NCBI GenBank assembly: GCA_029946045.1 | Contig: JAQSDS010000441.1 | Location: forward strand, 1 to 12,872 | DNA length: 12,872 bases | Direction: 5' to 3' | DNA from: Rhodoferax sp. | Lineage (GTDB): Bacteria; Pseudomonadota; Gammaproteobacteria; Burkholderiales; Burkholderiaceae_C | Shown: positions 1 to 7,149 of the stretch, piece after piece | Layout: each line of letters starts with the position of its first letter | Numbering within the stretch: position 1 is the stretch's first letter | Translations under genes and position numbers: made by a program | Notes under the pieces: model-generated | What the model was told of the DNA's origin: nothing | Database searches by the model: none | The model's input: the letters and a program-made list of their open reading frames with translations, nothing else

Positions 1-264
1 CGGGTCGGCCTTGAGCTGGCGCGCCACCTCAAAACCGTCCATGCCGGGCATCATGGCGTCAAGCAGCACCACGTCGGGCAGCGCTTGTGCCGCACGCTGC
101 AGCGCCGCCGCGCCACTGAGTGCCACCAGCACGGAGTAGCCCGATTCGTCGAGTGCGTCATGCAGCACCGCCAGGTTGTCGGGCACGTCGTCGACGATCA
201 GCACCACGTCGCTGTTGGCACGGTCCAGCGTGCGGTCAAGTGCCTGATTCATGTTGTTGGTCAT
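1..264 (-). CDS. Response regulator, receiver domain (partial, runs off left edge)
   Basis: This is the N-terminal 88 codons of a response regulator that continues beyond base 1. A variable lead of about 18 residues is followed by a CheY-like receiver domain. Visible landmarks are the acidic pair D25-D26 in LIVDD, and the phosphoacceptor candidate D69 in VVLLDAMMPGMDGFE. The lysine of the switch region and the whole output domain lie outside the window, so the output (DNA binding, diguanylate cyclase or other) is unknown. I chose the ATG at 264; a second in-frame ATG at 252 is equally possible, and neither has a clear ribosome binding site. Either start overlaps the 3' end of the hybrid kinase gene (stop at 236-238) in another frame, so the two are probably translationally coupled and work as a pair. 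Because the kinase has its own receiver, this would be the second receiver of a phosphorelay or the final output protein. Confidence 0.85.
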   Translation of the reverse strand, partial: MTNNMNQALDRTLDRANSDVVLIVDDVPDNLAVLHDALDESGYSVLVALSGAAALQRAAQALPDVVLLDAMMPGMDGFEVARQLKADP

Positions 265-3200
265 GGTCAATGTCGGCCAGCTGCTGGCTCATGGTTTCAA
301 ACTGGAATTGGCGGGCCAGCTCGCGCATGCGGGCGACAAACAACGCGCATTCGGGTTGTGCCGCTTCCAGAGCGTCGAGCTGGTTCAAGATGCCACGGTA
401 AAAGCCCAGCGTGACCACCTCCTGCAAGGCGTCCAGTTGGGCCCGGTCCGGGTACACCAGCGCAGTGGCTGGCACGGCTTTGGGCGCTTGCACCACGGGC
501 GTCTGGGCTTCCTGCCAAACCAGGCCCAGGCGCTGGGCCAGCCAGTCCAGCAGGTCAGCGTGGCGCACCGGTTTGCAAAAGAAATCATCACTGGGGAGCC
601 CTACCGGGTTGACCAATCCCTTGTCAAAGGCGTTGGCCGAGACGATGGCAACCTGGGCGGTGGGGCGTTGTGTGGCAAGTTCTAGCACCCGCAAGCGGCG
701 CACGGTTTCCCAGCCGTCAATGCCTGGCATGGCCAGGTCCATGAACACAGCGTGGGGCTGGTAGCCGCTGGCCAGCAAGTCCAGCGCGTCGTGGCCACTG
801 GCCGCGGTGCGCAACTCAAAGCCCAGCGGTTGCAGCAATTGCACCAGCAGGTCCCGGTCGGCCTCTTCGTTGTCCACCACCAGCACCCGCTGGCGCGGCC
901 CGACATAGCCCAAACGCGGCTGACGCGCTGTGGCCGGAGCCTTAGCACGCAGGGTATCACCGCCCCCATTAGTCGGCACGCTGGTGTGTAATTCGGGCAG
1001 GAAGAGTTTGACCTTGAACACCGAGCCCACGCCCGGTTGACTGCTGACGCTGATTGCGCCGCCCATCAGGTCGGTCAGCATGCGGGCAATGGTCAGGCCC
1101 ATGCCGGCGCCGGGCGCACCCAGGCCCGGCGCGTTGGCGCGGGCAAAGGGCTCAAAAACATGGGCCAGGTCCTGCGCGCTCAGGCCAGGCCCGGTGTCTT
1201 CGACCTCGATGTGGGCCATCTCGACGCCATAGCGCAAGCGCAAGCTCACCTGACCCGTGGTGGTGAACTTGATGGCATTGCCCAGCAGGTTCAACAAAAT
1301 CTGACGCACCCGCTTTTCGTCGGCGCGCACCACGGCCGGCAACTTGCCCTGGACCTCAAAAACAAAACGCAAGCCCTTGCGCTCGGCTTCCAGCGCAAAC
1401 ATGTCGGCCAGGTCCTGCATGAAGTCGGCAAAGGCCAGTGGCCGGGGGCTGAGCGTGAGTCGGCCCGACTCAATGTGCGCGAGGTCCAGCGTGCCCTCGA
1501 TGAGCGAGAGCAAATGTTCGCCGCCGCGCTTGATCACAGCCACGGCCTGTTTGCGGTGCGGCGGTATAGACAGGTCTTCACCCATCAGTTGGGCATAGCC
1601 CAAAATGCTGTTGAGCGGGGTGCGAAGTTCATGGCTGATGGCGCTGATGTAGCGGCTTTTGGCCTGATTGGCACGCTCTGCGGCCTGCTTGGCTAATTGC
1701 AGCGCCGCATCGGTCTGGCGGTGGAGCTCAATTTCGCGCAGCAACAGGCTGGTTTGCCGGTTCGACTCGTCCTGCGCCACGCGGCGACTTTGGTGCGCCA
1801 GCACCACCCACCAGGACACCAGCCCGGCAATCAGCAACAAGGCCATGTAGGCCTTGAGAAAGCCCGAGCGCAATGCCTCCTGACCGGTTTGAAGCAAGGG
1901 CACATCAAAGACAGAGAGCGCCAGTGCCCCCGTTTCCTGATGGTAAAGCAAACCGAACACGCCCCCCAGCAGCGGCGCGATCACCAGCATCAACAGCAAA
2001 AAGTAGCCCAGGCCCTTGTCCAGAAGCGCCCAACTGCGTCGGGGCAGCAACCAGCGTAGCGCAGCCGTCCACTGGGTGGCCAGGCTGGCGTGCGGTTTGC
2101 ACAGGTCGCCGCAACGGGCGTCGAGCGTGCAACAAAGCGAACAGATCGGCCCCTGGTAAGCCGGGCAATGGGCCATGTCAGGGCCTTCGTAATCGCGCTC
2201 GCAAATCACGCAACGCTGCAGGCGCAGGCGCGGGTACGTGCCCGCATCAGCCGTCGGCGAAGCTTGGGCGGGACGCGCCAGGTAGTACTTGCCCCGGGTA
2301 GCCCAGGCAATCAGAGGCGAGGTGACCAAGGCAGTGGCCAGGGCAATCAGCGCCGAAAACGCCTGCGCCATCGAGCCAAAGAATCCGAGGTAGGCCGTCA
2401 CCGACAACACCGATGCCAGCGCCATGGCACCCACCCCCACCGGGTTGATGTCGTACAAATAGGCACGCTTGAACTCAATGCCTTTGGGGCTCAGGCCCAA
2501 GGGCTTGTTGATGACCAGGTCGGCCACCACCGCCATCATCCAGGCAATGGCGATATTGGAATACAAGCCGAGCACATCGCCCAGGGCGGCAAACACGTTC
2601 ATTTCCATCAGCATGAAGGCGATCAGCGTGTTGAACACCACCCACACCACGCGCCCGGGGTGACTGTGCGTCAGGCGCGAGAAAAAGTTGCTCCAGGCCA
2701 GCGAGCCAGCGTAGGCGTTGGTGACATTGATCTTGACCTGCGACACCACCACAAACAGCGCCGTGGCCGCCACCGCCCAGCCGTAGTGCGGAAACACGTA
2801 TTCGTAGGCGGCCAGGTACATCTGATTGGGGTCCACCGCGCGCTCCAGCGGCACCGCGTGGCTGATGGCCAGGTAGGCCAGCAGCGCACCACCCAGCATT
2901 TTGAGCACCCCCAGGACCACCCACCCCGGTCCACCCAGCAGCACGCTGAGCCACCAGTTTCGGCGATTGGCGGCGGTCAAAGCGGGCATGAAACGCAGGT
3001 AGTCGGCCTGTTCGCCCATTTGCGTCATCAACGCCACACCTACCGTCAGTGCTGCACCAAACAAGGGCAGACTAAAACCATCCGATTGCCCCTTGTCACC
3101 AATATAGTGCATCGCACCCGAGAAAGCCGTGGGTTCCCGCCACAGCACAAAGGCAAACGGCAGCAACCACATCACCAGCCACAGCGGCTGGGTCCAGACC

Positions 3201-3769
3201 TGCAGCCGACTGATGGTGGAGACCCCGTGCGTGACCAGCGGAATCACCACCAGCGCGCAAATCAGATAACCCCAGCGTGGCGGAATATCAAGCGCCAGCT
3301 CCAGCGCGTAGGCCATCACCGCCGCCTCAAGTGCGAAAAAGATGAAGGTGAACGAGGCATAAATCAGCGAAGTCAGCGTCGAGCCGATGTAGCCAAAACC
3401 AGCGCCGCGGGTGAGCAAGTCCATGTCCACGCCATACTTGGCGGCATAGATGCTGATGGGCAAACCGGCCAGAAAGATAATCACCCCGGTCGCCAGAATC
3501 GCCCAGAACGCATTGACAAAACCGTACTGCACCAGCAGCGTGGCGCCCACCGCCTCCAGAATCAGAAAAGCGGCAGCACCGCCCAGCGCGGTTTGCGCCA
3601 CACGCCAGGGCGACCACTGTCGAAAACCCTGCGGCGTGAAGCGCAAGGCATAGTCTTCCAGCGTTTCGCTGGCCACCCAGGCGTTGTAGTCGCGACGCAC
3701 CAGCGTGATACGCTGCGACGGGGCGTCTGAAGCTGTTGAACTGGAATAAGGCGTTTGATCTGAAGTCAC
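236..3769 (-). CDS. NCS1 permease-like hybrid sensor histidine kinase/response regulator
   Basis: A 1177-residue membrane sensor kinase. Residues about 20-495 resemble an NCS1 nucleobase/hydantoin/thiamine permease with about 12 hydrophobic helices and a typical KINVTNAYAGSLAWSN stretch (346-361). Residues 520-560 form a cysteine-rich module (C520, C523, C535, C543, C546, C547, C553, C557, H560). Two more helices follow (about 586-608 and 638-658), then a coiled linker. The kinase core has H713 in the H box SHELRTP, N831 in the N box, DTGPGL at 858-863 and GAGMGL at 887-892. A receiver spans about 961-1085 with D966, phosphoacceptor D1011, S1044 and K1066. The last 80 residues look helical. 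The start is a GTG at 3769 with no convincing Shine-Dalgarno; no in-frame ATG lies nearby and a stop sits at 3788-3790. By analogy with CbrA (SLC5 transporter fused to a kinase) it probably senses or transports a nitrogenous solute; the ligand is inferred only by family. It diverges from the urease operon. Confidence 0.9.
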   Translation of the reverse strand: MTSDQTPYSSSTASDAPSQRITLVRRDYNAWVASETLEDYALRFTPQGFRQWSPWRVAQTALGGAAAFLILEAVGATLLVQYGFVNAFWAILATGVIIFLAGLPISIYAAKYGVDMDLLTRGAGFGYIGSTLTSLIYASFTFIFFALEAAVMAYALELALDIPPRWGYLICALVVIPLVTHGVSTISRLQVWTQPLWLVMWLLPFAFVLWREPTAFSGAMHYIGDKGQSDGFSLPLFGAALTVGVALMTQMGEQADYLRFMPALTAANRRNWWLSVLLGGPGWVVLGVLKMLGGALLAYLAISHAVPLERAVDPNQMYLAAYEYVFPHYGWAVAATALFVVVSQVKINVTNAYAGSLAWSNFFSRLTHSHPGRVVWVVFNTLIAFMLMEMNVFAALGDVLGLYSNIAIAWMMAVVADLVINKPLGLSPKGIEFKRAYLYDINPVGVGAMALASVLSVTAYLGFFGSMAQAFSALIALATALVTSPLIAWATRGKYYLARPAQASPTADAGTYPRLRLQRCVICERDYEGPDMAHCPAYQGPICSLCCTLDARCGDLCKPHASLATQWTAALRWLLPRRSWALLDKGLGYFLLLMLVIAPLLGGVFGLLYHQETGALALSVFDVPLLQTGQEALRSGFLKAYMALLLIAGLVSWWVVLAHQSRRVAQDESNRQTSLLLREIELHRQTDAALQLAKQAAERANQAKSRYISAISHELRTPLNSILGYAQLMGEDLSIPPHRKQAVAVIKRGGEHLLSLIEGTLDLAHIESGRLTLSPRPLAFADFMQDLADMFALEAERKGLRFVFEVQGKLPAVVRADEKRVRQILLNLLGNAIKFTTTGQVSLRLRYGVEMAHIEVEDTGPGLSAQDLAHVFEPFARANAPGLGAPGAGMGLTIARMLTDLMGGAISVSSQPGVGSVFKVKLFLPELHTSVPTNGGGDTLRAKAPATARQPRLGYVGPRQRVLVVDNEEADRDLLVQLLQPLGFELRTAASGHDALDLLASGYQPHAVFMDLAMPGIDGWETVRRLRVLELATQRPTAQVAIVSANAFDKGLVNPVGLPSDDFFCKPVRHADLLDWLAQRLGLVWQEAQTPVVQAPKAVPATALVYPDRAQLDALQEVVTLGFYRGILNQLDALEAAQPECALFVARMRELARQFQFETMSQQLADIDHDQQHESGT

Positions 3770-3783
3770 ACCACAACGGTGCA
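3767..3783. promoter_or_regulatory. Candidate NtrC enhancer site
   Basis: On the minus strand this reads TGCACC-N5-GGTGTG, matching the enteric NtrC pattern TGCACC-N5-GGTGCA at 10 of 12 defined bases, with one half perfect. Its centre lies about 190 bases upstream of the predicted ureA transcription start, a usual enhancer distance, and it overlaps the GTG start of the kinase gene. It could therefore serve ureA, repress the kinase, or both. A single imperfect dyad can occur by chance, so the call leans on the nearby sigma-54 promoter. Confidence 0.45.
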
Positions 3784-3810
3784 GTATTCATGCCATGCCA
3801 GCAGCGTTTA

Positions 3811-3912
3811 GCAGTGTGCGTTGGGTGTCCAACGTAGCGAAATAAAGGAGGAGGAGCGGACGCAGTCCGATCCGGGGGACATTCGCGGAGTTGGATACCC
3901 AATGCGCGCTGC
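3811..3912 (+). repeat. Long structured inverted-repeat element (102 bases)
   Basis: Bases 3811-3833 pair with 3890-3912 without a gap: 19 Watson-Crick and 4 G-U pairs if transcribed on the plus strand. Inside, after a 3x3 internal loop, GCGAA (3837-3841) pairs with TTCGC (3882-3886), and a small hairpin forms from GGA-g-CGGAC / GTCCG-a-TCC (3853-3873). The left internal loop carries AAGGAGGAGG, an ideal Shine-Dalgarno-like string with no start codon at a usable distance. The element could be a dispersed palindromic repeat of the genome, a structured RNA, or a DNA structure between enhancer and promoter. The base pairing is read directly; the function is unknown. Confidence 0.6.
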
Positions 3913-3938
3913 GGGTTACGCTTAATGCCTAGGCATCC

Positions 3939-3954
3939 AGGCACGACTTTTGCT
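3939..3954 (+). promoter_or_regulatory. Sigma-54 (RpoN) promoter for ureA
   Basis: The bases AGGCACG-ACTT-TTGCT match the sigma-54 consensus TGGCACG-N4-TTGCW at all but the first position. The diagnostic GG (3940-3941) and GC (3952-3953) are separated by exactly 10 bases. The predicted start is near 3965, leaving a leader of about 77 bases before ureA. A perfect 12-base palindrome, ATGCCTAGGCAT, lies just upstream at 3925-3936. Sigma-54 control with NtrC is well known for urease and urea-uptake genes in proteobacteria. I see no equally good sigma-70 promoter for ureA. Confidence 0.75.
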
Positions 3955-4041
3955 GGCTACTTCATATGGATCTCACCCCTCGCGTTCGGCCGGCTCTTGC
4001 GGCCGCACGAGCTGACTTATCAAAGCATTGAGTAAAACGAA

Positions 4042-4344
4042 ATGGAACTTAGCCCTCGTGAAAAAGACAAACTCATGCTGTTCACCGCTGGCCTGCTGGC
4101 CGAGCGCCGCAAGGCGCGTGGCCTGCAGCTCAATTACCCCGAAGCCTTGGCGCTGATCAGCTGCGCTGTCATGGAAGGCGCGCGCGACGGCCAGACCGTG
4201 GCGCAACTCATGAGCTTTGGCCGTACCATCCTGACACGCGCTGACGTCATGGACGGCATCGCCGACATGATCCCCGACATCCAGGTGGAGGCCACCTTCC
4301 CCGACGGCACCAAACTGGTGACCGTGCACCAACCCATTGTTTGA
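4042..4344 (+). CDS. ureA: Urease subunit gamma
   Basis: The 100-residue gamma subunit of the nickel urease, which hydrolyses urea to ammonia and carbamate in the cytoplasm as part of the (UreABC)3 core. Length and sequence are typical: [11 protein letters not shown] at the start, a central [11 protein letters not shown] stretch, [19 protein letters not shown], and the closing [19 protein letters not shown]. The ATG at 4042 gives the usual N-terminus, although only a weak purine stretch precedes it. It is the first gene of the operon in this window, about 77 bases downstream of a sigma-54 promoter. In many relatives ureD comes directly before ureA; here the upstream space is the intergenic region and the divergent kinase gene. 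Confidence 0.97.
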   Translation: MELSPREKDKLMLFTAGLLAERRKARGLQLNYPEALALISCAVMEGARDGQTVAQLMSFGRTILTRADVMDGIADMIPDIQVEATFPDGTKLVTVHQPIV

Positions 4345-4359
4345 ACCCGGACCACAACC

Positions 4360-4527
4360 ATGAAAAAAATTCCGTTGATTTACGCTGCGCTGCTGTGCGC
4401 CCCGGTATGGGCCAACGAGGGGCACGGCCTGGGCGCGGGCAGCCATTGGCATGCCAGCGATGCGCTGGGCTTTGCCATCGCCATCGGGATTGGGCTGGCC
4501 CTGTGGGCCGTGTCAAACCGCAAGTGA
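4360..4527 (+). CDS. Small secreted/membrane protein between ureA and ureB
   Basis: A 55-codon gene placed 15 bases after ureA and 7 bases before ureB in the same direction. The product starts [18 protein letters not shown], a convincing signal peptide with probable cleavage after residue 18 (VWA/NE). It continues with a short histidine-bearing segment ([15 protein letters not shown], with H22, H29 and H31) and ends in one hydrophobic helix (about 36-51) and a basic SNRK tail. It therefore looks like a tiny inner-membrane or periplasm-facing protein. The tight packing makes it a real operon member. Some urease operons carry a HupE/UreJ-type nickel or membrane gene at this position, but this protein is far too short for that family. 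A role in nickel handling is only a guess from the histidines and neighbours. Confidence 0.75.
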   Translation: MKKIPLIYAALLCAPVWANEGHGLGAGSHWHASDALGFAIAIGIGLALWAVSNRK

Positions 4528-4534
4528 GCACACC

Positions 4535-4840
4535 ATGATTCCCGGCGAACTTCTGATTGACACCGGCACGCATGCGCTCAACACCGGGCGGCGCACCTGC
4601 ACGCTGGTCGTCACCAACAGCTCCGAGCGACCCATCCAGGTCGGCTCGCACTACCACTTTGCCGAAACCAATGGCGCGCTCGGGTTCGACCGTGTGGCAG
4701 CACAAGGCATGCGCCTGAACATTGCCTCGGGGCTGGCAGTGCGTTTTGAGCCAGGTCAGCAGCGCACGGTCGAGTTGGTTGACTTTGCCGGTGACAGGAT
4801 CGTCTATGGTTTTCGCGGTCTGACACAAGGCCCCCTCTAG
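4535..4840 (+). CDS. ureB: Urease subunit beta
   Basis: The 101-residue beta subunit of urease. It begins MIPGELLID and contains the characteristic [16 protein letters not shown] (31-46) and the ending [15 protein letters not shown]. The frame is open further upstream to an ATG at 4451, but that would add 28 residues absent from the family and overlap the small upstream gene, so the ATG at 4535 is preferred. It lies 7 bases after the mini-gene and 12 bases before ureC. It packs with UreA and UreC in the cytoplasmic enzyme and takes part in docking of the accessory proteins. Confidence 0.97.
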   Translation: MIPGELLIDTGTHALNTGRRTCTLVVTNSSERPIQVGSHYHFAETNGALGFDRVAAQGMRLNIASGLAVRFEPGQQRTVELVDFAGDRIVYGFRGLTQGPL

Positions 4841-4852
4841 AAAGAAACTCGC

Positions 4853-6595
4853 ATGGCAACGATCGGACGCCGCGCCTACGCGGAAATTTTTGGCCCCACC
4901 GTGGGCGACAGGGTTCGGCTGGCCGACACCGGCTTGCTGATTGAGGTCGAGAAAGACTTTACTCTGGCGGCAGGCAGTTACGGCGAGGAAGTCAAGTTTG
5001 GCGGTGGCAAAACCATACGCGACGGCATGGCGCAAAGCCAGCGCACGCGTGATGGCACAGGTAGCGGCCCACAGGCTGGCGGCGCGGTGGACTGCGTTAT
5101 GACCAATGCCTTGGTCATGGACCACTGGGGCATTGTGAAGGCTGACATCGGACTCAAGGGCGGGCGCATCGTGGCCATCGGCAAGGCTGGCAACCCGGAC
5201 GTGCAGCCGGGCGTGGACATCATCATCGGCCCCGGCACCGAAATCATCAGCTGCGAGGGCTCAGTAGTCACCGCCGGTGGCATCGACAGCCACATCCATT
5301 TCATTTGCCCGCAGCAAATCGAAGAAGCGCTGGCCAGCGGCATCACCACCATGTTGGGCGGCGGCACGGGGCCGGCTACGGGTACTTTTGCCACCACCTG
5401 CACGCCCGGATCCTGGAACATCGAGCGCATGCTGCAGGCGGCCGACGCCTTTCCGATGAACCTGGGCTTTCTGGGCAAAGGCAACGCCAGCCTGCCCGCT
5501 GCGCTGCACGAGCAGGTCGAGGCCGGTGTGATTGGCCTCAAGCTGCACGAAGACTGGGGCACCACACCGGCGGCCATCAGCAACTGCCTGGACGTGGCGG
5601 ACGAAGCCGATGTGCAAGTGGCCATCCACTCCGATACGCTCAACGAGTCGGGCTTCGTGGAAGACACGATTGCCGCCACCAAAGGCCGGGGCCTGTGCGC
5701 CTTTCACACCGAGGGCGCGGGCGGCGGCCATGCGCCCGACATTTTGCGGGTCGTGGGCGAGGCCAACTTTTTGCCCAGTTCCACCAACCCGACCATGCCC
5801 TACACCGTCAACACGCTCGACGAACATGTCGACATGCTGATGGTCTGCCACCACCTGGACGCGGCCATTGCCGAAGACCTGGCTTTTGCCGAAAGCCGCA
5901 TCCGCAAGGAAACCATTGCCGCCGAAGACGTGCTGCACGACCTGGGAGCGATCAGCATGATGAGCAGCGACAGCCAGGCCATGGGCCGGGTCGGCGAGGT
6001 CATCATTCGCACCTGGCAGACCGCGCACAAGATGAAAGCACAGCGCGGTTCTCTGCCTGAGGATTCGTCACGCAACGACAATTTCCGCGCCAAACGCTAC
6101 ATCGCCAAATACACCATCAACCCGGCCATCGCCCACGGTATCAGCCACGAGGTAGGCAGCATCGAGGTCGGCAAGTGGGCCGATCTGGTGGTGTGGAAAC
6201 CGGCGTTCTTCGGCGTCAAGCCGGCGCTGATTCTGAAAGGCGGCTTCATCGCCATGGCCGCCATGGGCGATCCCAACGCCAGCATCCCGACGCCGCAGCC
6301 GGTGCATTACCGGCCCATGTTTGGCGCTTATGGTGGTGCGTTGGCCCGAGGCTCCATCACGTTCATCTCGCAAGCGGGCGAGAACGCCGGGATCAAGGAA
6401 CGCTTTGGCCTGGCCAAAAAAGTGAGTTCGGTGCGCAACATCCGTGGCATTCGCAAGCAGGATATGGTGCACAACAGCTACCTTCCCAAAATGGAAATCG
6501 ACGCGCAAACCTACACGGTACGTGCCGACGGCCAACTGCTCACCTGTGAGCCCGCTGTGAGTTTGCCGATGGCACAACGCTATTTCTTGTTTTGA
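4853..6595 (+). CDS. ureC: Urease subunit alpha (catalytic)
   Basis: The 580-residue catalytic subunit carrying the dinuclear nickel site. All active-site residues are present: H147 and H149 (SHIHF), the lysine to be carbamylated K230 (GLKLHEDWG), H259 (AIHSD), H285 ([13 protein letters not shown]), the flap pair C332-H333 (VCHHLD) and metal ligand D373 (SSDSQAMGR). Each is shifted by exactly 13 from Klebsiella aerogenes numbering as I recall it. Two N-terminal insertions explain this: about 4 residues near LAAGS (39-42) and about 9 near [14 protein letters not shown] (64-77). The C-terminus MAQRYFLF is standard. The ATG at 4853 gives the normal [19 protein letters not shown] start. The stop overlaps the ureE start by one base (TGATG), indicating coupled translation. 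Confidence 0.98.
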   Translation: MATIGRRAYAEIFGPTVGDRVRLADTGLLIEVEKDFTLAAGSYGEEVKFGGGKTIRDGMAQSQRTRDGTGSGPQAGGAVDCVMTNALVMDHWGIVKADIGLKGGRIVAIGKAGNPDVQPGVDIIIGPGTEIISCEGSVVTAGGIDSHIHFICPQQIEEALASGITTMLGGGTGPATGTFATTCTPGSWNIERMLQAADAFPMNLGFLGKGNASLPAALHEQVEAGVIGLKLHEDWGTTPAAISNCLDVADEADVQVAIHSDTLNESGFVEDTIAATKGRGLCAFHTEGAGGGHAPDILRVVGEANFLPSSTNPTMPYTVNTLDEHVDMLMVCHHLDAAIAEDLAFAESRIRKETIAAEDVLHDLGAISMMSSDSQAMGRVGEVIIRTWQTAHKMKAQRGSLPEDSSRNDNFRAKRYIAKYTINPAIAHGISHEVGSIEVGKWADLVVWKPAFFGVKPALILKGGFIAMAAMGDPNASIPTPQPVHYRPMFGAYGGALARGSITFISQAGENAGIKERFGLAKKVSSVRNIRGIRKQDMVHNSYLPKMEIDAQTYTVRADGQLLTCEPAVSLPMAQRYFLF

Positions 6596-7146
6596 TGTTG
6601 CTGATCTCCAAACTGATACCGCAGGGCCAAGGCCTGGCGTCGGTGCTGCTCAAGCGTGCGACGCATGTCGAGTTGGACTGGGACGTGCGGCAAAAAAGCC
6701 GCTTTGAAGCGACCGACGCCCTGGGTCGGCAGATTGGCATCTTTCTGCCACGCGGCACCGTGCTGCGTGGTGGCGATGTGCTCGTGGCCGAAGACGGCAC
6801 CTTGATCAAGGTGCTGGCTGCACCGCAGACCGTGCTGCGCATCACGCCTTGCAGCACACATGGCACAAGCTTCGACCTGATCCGCGCCGCCTACCACCTG
6901 GGCAACCGCCATGTGCCGATCGAGCTCAAGCCTGACCACCTCAAAATCGAGCCCGACCATGTTCTGGCCGACATGCTGCGTGCCATGCACCTGATCGTGG
7001 TGGAAGTCAACGAGGCCTTTGAGCCAGAAAGCGGGGCCTATTCCAGCAATGGCCACGCCCATGGCGGCCATGACCATTCGCACGCGCATCCGCACGATGA
7101 CACACCTGAACATGTGCATGGCCCCGGCTGCCAGCACGCACACTGA
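6595..7146 (+). CDS. ureE: Urease accessory protein UreE, nickel metallochaperone
   Basis: A 183-residue nickel-delivery protein. It has the N-terminal peptide-binding-like domain and a central metal-binding domain with AAYHLGNRHVPIE (98-110; H101 and H106). The tail is histidine-rich, with 11 histidines between 154 and 183 plus C179. UreE dimers bind nickel and pass it to UreG and then to apo-urease; the tail probably buffers or stores nickel. The ATG at 6595 overlaps the ureC stop by one base. A TTG three bases earlier is possible but less likely. It is followed after 3 bases by ureF. Confidence 0.95.
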   Translation: MLLISKLIPQGQGLASVLLKRATHVELDWDVRQKSRFEATDALGRQIGIFLPRGTVLRGGDVLVAEDGTLIKVLAAPQTVLRITPCSTHGTSFDLIRAAYHLGNRHVPIELKPDHLKIEPDHVLADMLRAMHLIVVEVNEAFEPESGAYSSNGHAHGGHDHSHAHPHDDTPEHVHGPGCQHAH

Positions 7147-7149
7147 ACC

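Noticed and set aside
2090..3730. 546-codon open frame on the plus strand
   Set aside because: It is antisense to the transporter-kinase gene, has a His/Gln/Arg-rich composition with no recognisable domain, and arises from the GC-rich third positions of the real gene.
3843..3852. Perfect Shine-Dalgarno AAGGAGGAGG suggesting a hidden gene start
   Set aside because: No ATG, GTG or TTG occurs 5-12 bases downstream and no coding frame follows; it lies in the loop of the structured repeat.
3782..3944. ATG-started minus-strand frame reading into the kinase region (ATG at 3794)
   Set aside because: It is out of frame with the permease domain; the kinase frame has a stop at 3788-3790, so no ATG upstream can extend it.
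4451..4534. N-terminal extension of ureB from the ATG at 4451
   Set aside because: It would add 28 residues unlike any UreB and overlap the small signal-peptide gene; the 101-residue form has the standard length.
5261..6028. 255-codon minus-strand frame inside ureC
   Set aside because: ureC is fully conserved across the same stretch; the frame is a shadow.
6592..6597. TTG start for ureE one codon before the ATG
   Set aside because: The ATG overlapping the ureC stop by one base (TGATG) is the usual coupled start and matches the family N-terminus.
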